In this document: positions 24,887-32,875 of the stretch, piece after piece
Position numbering within the stretch: the first letter of the stretch is position 1
Layout of the letters: every line of letters starts with the position of its first letter
Source of the DNA: Rossellomorea marisflavi
GTDB taxonomy: Bacteria > Bacillota > Bacilli > Bacillales > Bacillaceae_B
Assembly: GCF_001274775.1 (NCBI RefSeq)
Contig: NZ_LGUE01000008.1
Location: forward strand, 1,941 to 65,940
DNA length: 64,000 nt
Direction: 5' to 3'
Notes under the pieces: generated by a model
What the model was told of the DNA's origin: nothing
What the model saw: the letters and a program-made list of their open reading frames with translations, nothing else
Database searches by the model: none
Made by a program: the position numbers and the translations under genes

Positions 24887-26119
24887 ATGACGAGCGCTAA
24901 TCATCAATCCCCCATCATCATCGTGGCACTCATCACCGCTCTCAGCCTCCTCGGCGATTCCATGCTCTATATCGTCCTCCCCATCTACTGGAAAAAAGCA
25001 GGACTTGATTCGATTTGGCAGGTCGGTCTTCTGCTCTCCGTCAACCGGTTCATCCGCCTTCCCTTCAACCCCATTGTCGGATGGCTGTACCAGCGGATCA
25101 CCTTGAGGACGGGGCTCATGATCGCCGTCATACTAGGGACGGTGACCACGATCGGGTACGGACTCGCCCAAGGGTTCATCGCCTGGCTCATCCTTCGTGC
25201 CCTTTGGGGGATTGCCTGGTCCTTCTTCCGGATCGGTGGCCTATCCACCGTCGTCTTTTATTCAAAAGATCAGAGCAGGGGCCAATCCATGGGTCTTTAC
25301 AACGGACTTCACCGTACGGGGAGCCTTGCCGGGATGCTTCTTGGGGGACTGCTCGTCCCTTTCATAGGGTTACAGCCCGTCGCCATCGGATTCGGCTGCA
25401 TCACACTCATTGGCCTCCCCCTCATCCTTTTCGCGCTGAAATCCGGAGCCAGTGGAGAGTCCGATCACTCTAGCCGAACACCCAGGGTCTCCTTCTCCCG
25501 TCACACCCTTTTGATTATAATTAGCGGCTTCATTGTCACCATGCTGTTCCAAGGCGTTTTCGCCTCTACCATCAGTTCTCTCCTTGAACATCTATACGGG
25601 GTGGAAATCACTATTTTCGGCCTTCTTCTTAGCGTCGCTTTTTACTCAGGACTGCTCCAATCCTTGCGCTGGATCTGGGAGCCGTATCTTGCCAGTCGCT
25701 TCGGGCACTGGTCCGATGGCCGTTCGGGAAGACTTCCGATCCTTATCGTTTCCCTTGCCGGTACTGCCCTCATCTTCGGACTGATGTCTGTGCCTATGTC
25801 GATCGGCTTGTGGACCGTCCTTGCCATCGCTGCCATGGTAGGTGCCACCGCCCTTACCACCCTGACCGACGCCCTGGCTTCAGATGCGGCCAAGAACTCC
25901 AATGTCGTTTCATTCCTCACGCTCTATTCCATTTGTCAGGATGTCGGGGCCGCTTTCGGACCGTTTCTTGGGTACTTATTGATTGGACTGCACTACGGTT
26001 TCTCTGCTCTTTACTGGGGTGGGTCTTTGATTTTTGCTGTTCTTACCGTTATCTGGCTCATCATTTATAGGAGGCAACAGAGGGTTGGTGCGATGAACAG
26101 CAGAGGAATGGAGCTTTAG
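24887..26119 (+). CDS. MFS transporter
   Basis: A 410-aa major facilitator with 12 spans. The start is ATG 24887, eight bases after AAAGGAG. The frame is open for another 900 bases upstream, but that part is antisense to the protease gene. It has the MFS loop 2-3 region (NRFIRLPFNPIVGWLYQRI) and a helix-8-9 equivalent (ASRFGHWSDGRSGRLPI), the latter resembling the GxxxDRxGR motif. It probably exports small hydrophobic compounds or drugs; the substrate is not deducible. Confidence 0.9.
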   Translation: MTSANHQSPIIIVALITALSLLGDSMLYIVLPIYWKKAGLDSIWQVGLLLSVNRFIRLPFNPIVGWLYQRITLRTGLMIAVILGTVTTIGYGLAQGFIAWLILRALWGIAWSFFRIGGLSTVVFYSKDQSRGQSMGLYNGLHRTGSLAGMLLGGLLVPFIGLQPVAIGFGCITLIGLPLILFALKSGASGESDHSSRTPRVSFSRHTLLIIISGFIVTMLFQGVFASTISSLLEHLYGVEITIFGLLLSVAFYSGLLQSLRWIWEPYLASRFGHWSDGRSGRLPILIVSLAGTALIFGLMSVPMSIGLWTVLAIAAMVGATALTTLTDALASDAAKNSNVVSFLTLYSICQDVGAAFGPFLGYLLIGLHYGFSALYWGGSLIFAVLTVIWLIIYRRQQRVGAMNSRGMEL

Positions 26120-26162
26120 TTCATGATAAAGAAGGTTGAATTTTTAACAAGACCGTTCCTTT

Positions 26163-26270
26163 GCGCTTCAGGTGCTTGCTTTCCGCGGGGAGCATGTCGA
26201 GCCTCCTCGTGCCTGCGGGGTCTCGATCATCCTCCTTTTCCGCAGGAGTCAAGCACCTTCCGCTTCAATC
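26163..26270. repeat. dispersed Bacillaceae non-coding repeat (~108 bp)
   Basis: The segment begins GCGCTTCAGGTGCTTGC and ends GTCAAGCACCTTCCGCTTC, so the ends are inverted repeats (AGGTGCTTG with CAAGCACCT). The inner parts TTTCCGCGGGG, GAGCCTCCTCG, GCCTGCGGGGTCTC and CGCAGGAGTCAAGCACC recall a repeat that I know in many intergenic regions of Bacillaceae. No transposase is encoded, so it may be a MITE-like or structural RNA element. The remaining bases up to 26479 show no gene. Confidence 0.65.
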
Positions 26271-26479
26271 CACTCTGCGTTTTTATCAATGTACGGATGC
26301 AAGAGGATCGAACCATCCCTTCTTTACAAACCTGCTACAAAAAAAGAGAATACTAGATGGCCACATCACCCATTTTATGAACCCAATTCATCGCCAAGAC
26401 CTCAACACCATCCATCTTGAAACCAACCCAATAACTGAATCGTAAATAAGGAAAAGCATCCAGCGAAAGGAGCACCCTA

Positions 26480-28738
26480 GTGAAAAAGATCATCCGCTTC
26501 CTCACCTTCAACGGCGTCTTCTTCATCCCGGCCATCATCCTGAGTGTCATGCTCTGGAACGGATACAACGACTCTATCTCAGAAGGGAAACTGAAACAGG
26601 AGGACATCGACCGGCTCTACACATTTGATGAAGGAAACCGTGTCATCGGCATTACATTTGACCATGTACCAATGACACAAATGACTGCCAGCATGTATGA
26701 TACGAAAACCAAGCAAAAACTCAGGTCCTGGACTTCCGGAAGCTACTCTTTCGATGAAATGTCGGCGACAATTCAAGGAAAACAGCTTCTTCTCGCATCC
26801 AAAAGCCCTGCGGAAGAGCTTGAGATCTACAATTATTTTCCCGATGATGACCGAAAAGAAATGGTCAAAAAAAGACTCACTATCCCTTCTTTCCTGGACT
26901 CGAATACATATCAGTGGAATGGTCGGATAATCTTCTCAGGCGGAAGCGAAGAGACCGCCCTTATACTCGGGGAGCTGAAAGATGGAAAATTCCTTCTTCA
27001 CAATCTGAATGAGGAAGACCTCCCGGCAAGACCCGCCAGGATTGAACCTGTTATGAATACTTTTAATGGCCAGACCCGCATCCCGATCTTTGAAGTGACG
27101 CTTAAAAATGATCAAAAGGCCTTTGTCAGCGCCATATCAGACGACAAAGATCACCTCAGTGTCTACGTTGCCAACGAAGAGGACCAGTTTTCCATCATGG
27201 GAGATGCGATCGAGAAACAAATGCGCCAAGATATCGGTAAAGAGCAGGAAATGGCCGTGGATGTAGAGCGCGAATACCCCAAGAGGGCCCGATTGGTGAA
27301 TGCTGACGGTGAACTTGGAGAAATCGTGCCGACACCTGAGGCAGTTTACCAAGCGAACGTGTACCAGCTGAACAACGAGGAAGTGCTGATCGCAGGATCC
27401 ACCGAAGAGGACGATGCGAAAGGAAAACCGACCGGGTTCATATACAACCACAACACAGGCAAAGCCACCTCTGTAGATCCCATTTTTAACTCATTATCCT
27501 TTAAGTCTTTTGAAGACAGCGGACTTTCGTTCCATAAAAACCTGGAGAGTACCTCCCTTTACTATGCATACAACAACCAATCAACAGGTGTATACGATAT
27601 GGATTCAAAGAAAATGAATGAATGGACGGCGGCAGATATGGTTGCTATGGAAAACGCCGATCCTTCCCATGAAAAATCGTTCGATTCCTTCAAAGGCTAT
27701 GTACTCGAAGGAGGGGCACTCGTGCTGAACTGGGTGATCTGGATTGCCATCCCGCTCCTGCTTCTTGCCGTCGTATTCATTCTTCCTCCTATTCTCAGGG
27801 TCATCAGAAGGAAGACGCTTTCAGAAGGTGAAACCCTGACCGCTGAGATCGTAACAATAGAAGAGACGGGCAGCTATCTGAACGAGCAGCCGGTTGTGAG
27901 AATTCTACTCAGATTCCTGCATGAAGGGAAGCGGATTGAGAAGACGGTCAAAACCGTCGTTTCCTATGTTCAGATGCCACGTCCGGGTCAGCAGATCCTG
28001 ATCCACTATCACCCGAAAAAACAAAAGGTGACGCTGCTTAAAGAAGGGGATGAGATCAGGAAGATCCAACCGGAGACGATCAACGGGGCCGTGTTGAAGA
28101 AAGTGGAGTCCTACGGGATGGTCGGACGGGGACATGTCGTCCTGCTCACATTTGAAGACAATCGGGAAAGCTATCCCATCCCTGCCGTCCAGGCTCCCGG
28201 ATTTGCGTTTAAAGAGGGAGAAAAAGCCGATTTGATGCGAATTAACGGGCAACTGAAGATGGTTGCCTACGGTGACGAAATCAGGAACCGATCCGGAAAA
28301 GATGTCACCGTCACGGGGACCGTCCTCCGTGCCCAGACGTTCCCGATCGCCCTGCATGATCAGACGCCGGTCCTCCTGGATCTGACGATATCCTCCAGTG
28401 GAAAATCCGTTCAAAGGACCGTGAGTCAGTTCATCCCGAGTCATATGACGGTCGAACCTGGCACCACCATCCAGATTCAAACCAAACAAGAAGACCTGGA
28501 TAAAGAGCTTGCCCTCGCAAACGAAAAACAAGGAAGCGCCACGATCACCAGCGTGTCCTTTATCGGCGTGGTAGGAAACCTTCCTCTCGCCACCATTCAC
28601 GCTGATCGAAACGGCATACAGTATGAAATCAAGCAGACGATCGACCCGATCACGGGTGTGATGCCAGGCGATGAATGCTGGATTGCCTATAACGAAAGGA
28701 CGTATCAAGCACTCATCATCAAGTATGCGTCCATATAA
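26480..28738 (+). CDS. large membrane protein with repeated cytoplasmic beta domains, unknown function
   Basis: A 752-aa protein I cannot assign. GTG 26480 follows AAAGGAG. One N-terminal span (about 10-27) leads to a ~390-residue outside region made mainly of short beta strands, possibly propeller-like. A second span lies near 415-440 (LNWVIWIAIPLLLLAVVFILPP). The cytoplasmic part holds about four related ~75-residue units of the pattern ...GxxLTAEIVTIE...(V/I)RI...V..MxPGxxIxIxY.., resembling DUF3592-type beta domains. It is monocistronic with its own terminator. Envelope sensing is possible but unproven. Confidence 0.75.
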   Translation: MKKIIRFLTFNGVFFIPAIILSVMLWNGYNDSISEGKLKQEDIDRLYTFDEGNRVIGITFDHVPMTQMTASMYDTKTKQKLRSWTSGSYSFDEMSATIQGKQLLLASKSPAEELEIYNYFPDDDRKEMVKKRLTIPSFLDSNTYQWNGRIIFSGGSEETALILGELKDGKFLLHNLNEEDLPARPARIEPVMNTFNGQTRIPIFEVTLKNDQKAFVSAISDDKDHLSVYVANEEDQFSIMGDAIEKQMRQDIGKEQEMAVDVEREYPKRARLVNADGELGEIVPTPEAVYQANVYQLNNEEVLIAGSTEEDDAKGKPTGFIYNHNTGKATSVDPIFNSLSFKSFEDSGLSFHKNLESTSLYYAYNNQSTGVYDMDSKKMNEWTAADMVAMENADPSHEKSFDSFKGYVLEGGALVLNWVIWIAIPLLLLAVVFILPPILRVIRRKTLSEGETLTAEIVTIEETGSYLNEQPVVRILLRFLHEGKRIEKTVKTVVSYVQMPRPGQQILIHYHPKKQKVTLLKEGDEIRKIQPETINGAVLKKVESYGMVGRGHVVLLTFEDNRESYPIPAVQAPGFAFKEGEKADLMRINGQLKMVAYGDEIRNRSGKDVTVTGTVLRAQTFPIALHDQTPVLLDLTISSSGKSVQRTVSQFIPSHMTVEPGTTIQIQTKQEDLDKELALANEKQGSATITSVSFIGVVGNLPLATIHADRNGIQYEIKQTIDPITGVMPGDECWIAYNERTYQALIIKYASI

Positions 28739-28772
28739 AAAAAGCGTTCCTCTTCTGGAGGAGCGCTTTTCA
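28737..28772. terminator. bidirectional terminator
   Basis: AAAAGCGTTCCTC-TTCTG-GAGGAGCGCTTTT lies between convergent genes with A and T runs on both sides. Confidence 0.88.
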
Positions 28773-28775
28773 CCT

Positions 28776-29078
28776 TTATGCACGTGTTTCAAACTTGCGG
28801 AGGACCCTGTCATAGATAAAGTTCCCGAACGGAATGAAGGCGACCAACACCCCTGCAACGGACCATTTCAGATGCCAGCGCACTTTGAACGTCACGTAAG
28901 CGAGGATTAACAGATAGATCACGAACAAACCACCATGAAGTGAGCCGACAATCGTGACGGCCATGGGGATATCCGCCATATATTTAAGCGGCATGGCGAT
29001 CAAAAGCAGAATCAAAAGTGACATTCCTTCAACAAAACCGGCCTGACGAAGCCGACCAATACTCGTTGTATGCTGCAT
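28776..29078 (-). CDS. DUF3817 membrane protein (YdzA-like)
   Basis: A 100-aa protein with three hydrophobic spans and the DUF3817 pattern GFVEGMSLLILL...MPLKY...GSLHGGLFVIYL...PFGNFIYDR. The function of the family is unknown. ATG 29078 follows GGGAGG at seven bases; an in-frame TTG two codons earlier is less likely. Monocistronic. Confidence 0.88.
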   Translation of the reverse strand: MQHTTSIGRLRQAGFVEGMSLLILLLIAMPLKYMADIPMAVTIVGSLHGGLFVIYLLILAYVTFKVRWHLKWSVAGVLVAFIPFGNFIYDRVLRKFETRA

Positions 29079-29315
29079 ACTCAAACCTCCCTGAGCTAAA
29101 GCTTGTTTTCCTCCTTCTAATATAAACGAAAGAAGTGAGGTACATGCCTGAATCGGTCAAAGATTCGAAATTTGTTCATGATTAAGGAATGAAGTCCCTT
29201 GTCCTTATTGAAGCAAAAAAAGCAGCAACGCCTGGTAGCTCCACCAAAACGATCCGCAAGCCTGTCAAATATTCAACATGGGTCCTTTGTAAGAGAGTAG
29301 GACAATCCCAAAACG
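29079..29315. other. intergenic region before the toxin unit
   Basis: About 235 bp without a supported gene. It must hold the promoter of the DUF3817 gene on the minus strand. No frame with a ribosome site was found. Confidence 0.5.
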
Positions 29316-29324
29316 TGTTATAAT
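29316..29324 (+). promoter_or_regulatory. extended -10 promoter of the toxin mRNA
   Basis: TGT-TATAAT is a consensus -10 with the TGn extension. No good -35 is present, which such promoters tolerate. The transcript would start near 29331. Confidence 0.6.
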
Positions 29325-29347
29325 AGAGGTACACAACATATATGGGG

Positions 29348-29560
29348 GCAGCGGCTCACCCACTCCTGATTTCATTCGGAAGGGGGGTGATACGCTTATG
29401 ATAGCAATAGGTGATGTGCTTCATCTGATGATTGCGTTTGGTTCGCTTATTGTGGCGATTATCGCGGTTACAAACGAAAAAAAGAAGTAACCATCGTCCC
29501 CATGGCCTTGAGGAAAATCAATGATTACTTCACTTTCGATTGACTCTTGTGAGCCGCTGC
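29348..29560 (+). repeat. long-range 12-bp inverted repeat of the toxin mRNA
   Basis: GCAGCGGCTCAC (29348-29359) is the perfect complement of GTGAGCCGCTGC (29549-29560), so the 5' leader can pair with the 3' region. The last four leader bases also belong to TCACCC (29356-29361), which can pair with GGGTGA (29385-29390) in the ribosome site. The two pairings compete. Confidence 0.7.
29398..29490 (+). CDS. 30-aa membrane peptide, putative type I toxin (holin-like/BsrG-TxpA class)
   Basis: ATG 29398 lies seven bases after AAGGGGGGTGA. The 30-residue product has one hydrophobic helix with core LMIAFGSLIVAIIAV and a basic tail ending NEKKK. This matches the pattern of holin-like type I toxins (the LMIxFGxLI core and Lys-rich end of BsrG and relatives). 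The context fits too: strong extended -10, long 5' and 3' untranslated parts that pair with each other, a ribosome site that can be hidden in a hairpin, an intrinsic terminator, and an antisense promoter behind it. Such peptides insert in the membrane and stop growth when not repressed by the antisense RNA. Confidence 0.7.
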   Translation: MIAIGDVLHLMIAFGSLIVAIIAVTNEKKK

Positions 29561-29581
29561 ATTCATGCAGGTTATGTTGTG

Positions 29582-29621
29582 AAGGAGTCCCGATGGCAGT
29601 CGGGGCTCCTTGTTTTATTTT
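29582..29621 (+). terminator. terminator of the toxin mRNA
   Basis: AAGGAGTCCC and GGGGCTCCTT pair (one G-U) and are followed by GTTTTATTTT. Confidence 0.85.
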
Positions 29622-29635
29622 GGTTTCGTACTTCT

Positions 29636-29665
29636 ATTATATACGCTAAGCCTGGATTTAGTAAA
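29636..29665 (-). promoter_or_regulatory. possible antitoxin antisense RNA promoter
   Basis: On the minus strand TATAAT (29636-29641) is preceded at 18 bp by TTTACT (29660-29665). Transcription would start near 29629 and run through the toxin terminator and 3' region, giving an antisense RNA overlapping the toxin mRNA tail, as RatA does for TxpA. No clear terminator of the antisense RNA is seen. Confidence 0.5.
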
Positions 29666-29679
29666 GAAATTACACAACA

Positions 29680-31671
29680 TCAGCCGAATGAGACAAGCTT
29701 TTTCGCTTCATTTCTTCCCTCTTCTGTCACCGTGCATCCACGAGCCCCTTTATGGATGGTGATCCAGCCCCGCTCCTTGAGCTCTTGAATGATTGATTTC
29801 ACTTTGGATTCTCCGATCGACATGCCCTTTTGCCGGAGCTGGTCGACCATTTTTCGCCGTCCTATACCATATGTATGATAAATCGTGAGCAGCACCTGCT
29901 CTTCTTCGGAAAGGGCAGATGATGAAAATCCCCGGCCCTCTGCCTCCCTGATCAAATATGGAGGGAGATCAGGAAGCTCAATTCGATCACCAGGGGGTCT
30001 GATATTGATGACGTACTCCACTACATTAGTCAGCTCCCGGATATTTCCCGGCCAGGGGTGCTGAACAAGGAACTGAAGGGCTTCCTCTGTAAACACCTCG
30101 TGCAGATGATAATGTTCTTCCTCTGAATAAACATTCAGATAGCTCAGCAATAATGAGGTGATGTCTTCCCTCCTCTGCCTCAAAGGGTGCGTCTGCAGGG
30201 GAAGGACGTTCAAGCGGTAATAAAGATCCTCCCGAAAACTCCCCTCCGCCACTCTTTCCTCCAGATTGATATTCGTGGCCGCAATGACCCGGACGTCGAT
30301 CGGTACAAGTTCTGTTCCTCCGACTCTCCTCACGACCCCTTCCTGAAGGACGCGAAGCAGCTTCACTTGGAGGGACAACGGTGCATCGCCGATTTCGTCC
30401 ATGAAGATGGTCCCCCCATGGGCTTCCTCGAACAATCCATGTTTCCCTCCTTTTTTCGCACCCGTGTAGGCCCCTTCCACATAACCGAATAACTCGCTCT
30501 CGAGGATCGACGGTGAAAGGGCAGCGAAATTCACCGGCACGAACGCCTGCCCCGCCCGTCCCGAACCGTTATGGATCGCTTGGGCCAGCAGCTCCTTCCC
30601 TGTCCCGCTTTCTCCCTGAATCAGGATGGTGGAGTTGCTCTTGGCCATTCGCTTCGCCATGTCGATCATCCGAGTGACCTCAGGATTCTTCGATGACAGT
30701 TCGTCGAATACGTGTCGCGGAATGAACCTGTGATGCTGGATCTTAGACCTGAGGGCCGTATCCAGGCGCCTGAAGCTATCATAATTCCGACATTCCACCA
30801 AATAGCAGATGACTCCCTCCTGATTTTCAACCCGGTCGACGGAGACAATGAACAAATTGCCGCCGATCTCGACGATTTCTTCCTCCCCCAGCTGATCAAG
30901 AGGCGTTTCTTCACCCATCAAGTCCGAAATCTTCTCCCCGTCGAAGATCCACTTCATTTTTTCGTTGGCGTAGGTAATGGTTCCATACGGATCACAGAAC
31001 ATCAGGGCTTTGGAGTATTTATCAAAGATTGTCGTCAGCAACAGGTTGGAGCGGTCCAGCTTACGGTTGAGGGTGGAAAGGTAGCGCGTGAGATGAACAA
31101 TCTCACTGACGAACTCCGAAGAAGCCAGGGCTCCTGCGTCTTCCAGGATCTCAAGCTGGGCCATGACCTCCGTAATGGTGGTGATATCCACTTGCCGATG
31201 ACCGATGTTGATGACCTGCTTGACTCCTTCAGGAACAAGATGAGGTTCACCTGGTGTAATGGAGACATCGCAAGGTCGATATTCCTTGATTCCCGGGTAA
31301 TACGGATGGAAGTTGAACGAGTGGAATCCCTGGCTCTTCAGTTGTGCGATCGATTCGATGCAGCTTTCCTCCGTATCGTTCACAAGAAGGATATCGGTCG
31401 TCTCCTGAAGGGAAAAGACGGGTTCAATGCACTCATAGCTCATGGTCCTCCTTGCCACGATGAGCTTTTGTCCGGAAGAAAGGTTGTGTGATATCATCCT
31501 GCCGACCAGGTCGCTTGTCACCAGGATGAGGGGACAGGACCGGTCTGGCTCCATCCCCTTCTCCAGTGCAAACCCCTTTACCTGTACCCGATCGCCCAGG
31601 TAGCGGTTCAACTGTTCCATCATGCTGTTCAATGTATTCTCCCCAAGGGAGACCACCGCTAATTCCTTCAT
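29680..31671 (-). CDS. sigma-54-dependent transcriptional activator
   Basis: A 663-aa enhancer-binding protein. An N-terminal sensory part of about 200 residues (unrecognised, perhaps PrpR-N-like) is followed by a PAS-like segment (SKALMFCDPYGTITYANEKMKWIF) and the AAA+ domain: Walker A GESGTGKE, the sigma-54 contact loop as GAYTGA, Walker B GGTIFMDEIGD, and R fingers (YYRLNVLPL). The C-terminus is not a Fis-type helix-turn-helix but looks like a winged helix (GIGRRKMVDQLRQKGMSIGESKVKSIIQEL). ATG 31671 follows AAGGAG. It is third in the nhaC-iadA operon and should activate the -24/-12 promoter upstream of nhaC. Confidence 0.92.
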   Translation of the reverse strand: MKELAVVSLGENTLNSMMEQLNRYLGDRVQVKGFALEKGMEPDRSCPLILVTSDLVGRMISHNLSSGQKLIVARRTMSYECIEPVFSLQETTDILLVNDTEESCIESIAQLKSQGFHSFNFHPYYPGIKEYRPCDVSITPGEPHLVPEGVKQVINIGHRQVDITTITEVMAQLEILEDAGALASSEFVSEIVHLTRYLSTLNRKLDRSNLLLTTIFDKYSKALMFCDPYGTITYANEKMKWIFDGEKISDLMGEETPLDQLGEEEIVEIGGNLFIVSVDRVENQEGVICYLVECRNYDSFRRLDTALRSKIQHHRFIPRHVFDELSSKNPEVTRMIDMAKRMAKSNSTILIQGESGTGKELLAQAIHNGSGRAGQAFVPVNFAALSPSILESELFGYVEGAYTGAKKGGKHGLFEEAHGGTIFMDEIGDAPLSLQVKLLRVLQEGVVRRVGGTELVPIDVRVIAATNINLEERVAEGSFREDLYYRLNVLPLQTHPLRQRREDITSLLLSYLNVYSEEEHYHLHEVFTEEALQFLVQHPWPGNIRELTNVVEYVINIRPPGDRIELPDLPPYLIREAEGRGFSSSALSEEEQVLLTIYHTYGIGRRKMVDQLRQKGMSIGESKVKSIIQELKERGWITIHKGARGCTVTEEGRNEAKKLVSFG

Positions 31672-31687
31672 CCATTACACTCCTTCT

Positions 31688-32848
31688 TTACTCAAACACA
31701 CCACGCTTCACCACGTCATACCCTTCTACAAATACCTCACCATTTATAAAGACGTCGCGTACGGCCAACGCATCATCAAAGAGGATGAAGTCAGCAGCTC
31801 CTCCCTCCACGAGCATCCCCCGCCCATGCTCAAGTCCAAGTCCTTTTGCAGGGTTGGCGGTGAAAGGCTTGATGGCCTCCTCCAATGAGAGCCCTTCTTC
31901 TGTGACGAGCTGTTGCAGGGCGACAAGATTCGGTTCGACTCCGGCCACTTTCAGTCCGATCAGCTGACCGTTTTCATCAAAGGTCGGCAGGCTCCCATTC
32001 GCATCGGAGCTGATCGTGATCGCATCGATTGAAACGCCTTTATCGAGGAGGTAGGTGACGCCTTGTGCAGGAGAAAGACTCCCGGCTGCCGTCTTTGTCT
32101 GGATATTCGACGTCAGGTCGATCAGCCCGCCCCGATTTGCAAATTCAACCGACGCATCGAGGAGCTCGCTTGTACGGTTGATATGGGTCGGACTGAACAG
32201 GGAGATCGGTAAATCCGTCGACTCCAGTACGTCGTAAATCTGTTGGTACCGCCCTTTTCCCGATCCCATATGAAGGTGGATGAATCCTTTTTTCTTGGAT
32301 AGCATCGATGCCACCCGTACATAGGAGGCGAGCCGTCTCAGTTCCTCGGTGGTCACGTAGGAGGCGCGGTGGTCTTCGATGGCCAGCTTCAACCCAAGTA
32401 CTTCACTGAAGAACATGATGTCTTCCCGGATATCACCGGTGATCGAGTTCGGCGGATAGCCGTAGCCCCCCGTCAGCATGAAGGCGTTCATTCCCTCTTC
32501 CCGAAGTGACTTCACTTTGGACAGCAGACTTTTCGTGCTCCTACCCACGTCGTTGGTCCCCAACAGCCCCACCACGGATGTGATACCGTTCTTCACAAGG
32601 GAACTGAGTCGGACCTCCGGCGTGCTGGATGAAAATCCGCCTTCGCCACCCCCTCCGGTCAGATGGACATGCCTGTCAACCATCCCGGGGATCATATGCA
32701 TCCCGTTTGCTTCAATCACAGTATGATCAAGGGAGCCGAGGCTCAGGTCCGTGCCGATCTCGATGATCTTACCGCCCCCGACCAATACATCCCGCACTCC
32801 GGCGAATTGTGGTGTATATACGTTTGCTTGTTTAATCAATTTTAACAT
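31688..32848 (-). CDS. iadA: isoaspartyl dipeptidase (beta-aspartyl peptidase)
   Basis: A 386-aa amidohydrolase, the same length as E. coli IadA (390). It has the metal-binding motif DRHVHLTGGGGEGG, GGYGYPPNSITG, the metal-ligand region FIHLHMG, a second His in FSPTHINR, and the catalytic Asp in ISSDANGS. It cleaves isoaspartyl (beta-Asp) dipeptides that come from damaged proteins or from cyanophycin-type polymers. It lies between an NhaC-type antiporter and a sigma-54 activator, suggesting a nitrogen-scavenging unit. Confidence 0.93.
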   Translation of the reverse strand: MLKLIKQANVYTPQFAGVRDVLVGGGKIIEIGTDLSLGSLDHTVIEANGMHMIPGMVDRHVHLTGGGGEGGFSSSTPEVRLSSLVKNGITSVVGLLGTNDVGRSTKSLLSKVKSLREEGMNAFMLTGGYGYPPNSITGDIREDIMFFSEVLGLKLAIEDHRASYVTTEELRRLASYVRVASMLSKKKGFIHLHMGSGKGRYQQIYDVLESTDLPISLFSPTHINRTSELLDASVEFANRGGLIDLTSNIQTKTAAGSLSPAQGVTYLLDKGVSIDAITISSDANGSLPTFDENGQLIGLKVAGVEPNLVALQQLVTEEGLSLEEAIKPFTANPAKGLGLEHGRGMLVEGGAADFILFDDALAVRDVFINGEVFVEGYDVVKRGVFE

Positions 32849-32875
32849 GAGTGATTTCCTTTCTGTCGTTGAACT

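Noticed and set aside
26163-26270. Insertion sequence or transposon at the dispersed repeat.
   Set aside because: The inverted ends are part of one palindromic repeat, and no transposase frame or target duplication is seen.
30712-31491. 259-codon plus-strand frame.
   Set aside because: It is opposite the sigma-54 activator, with no ribosome site and no recognisable domain; codon pattern is a shadow.
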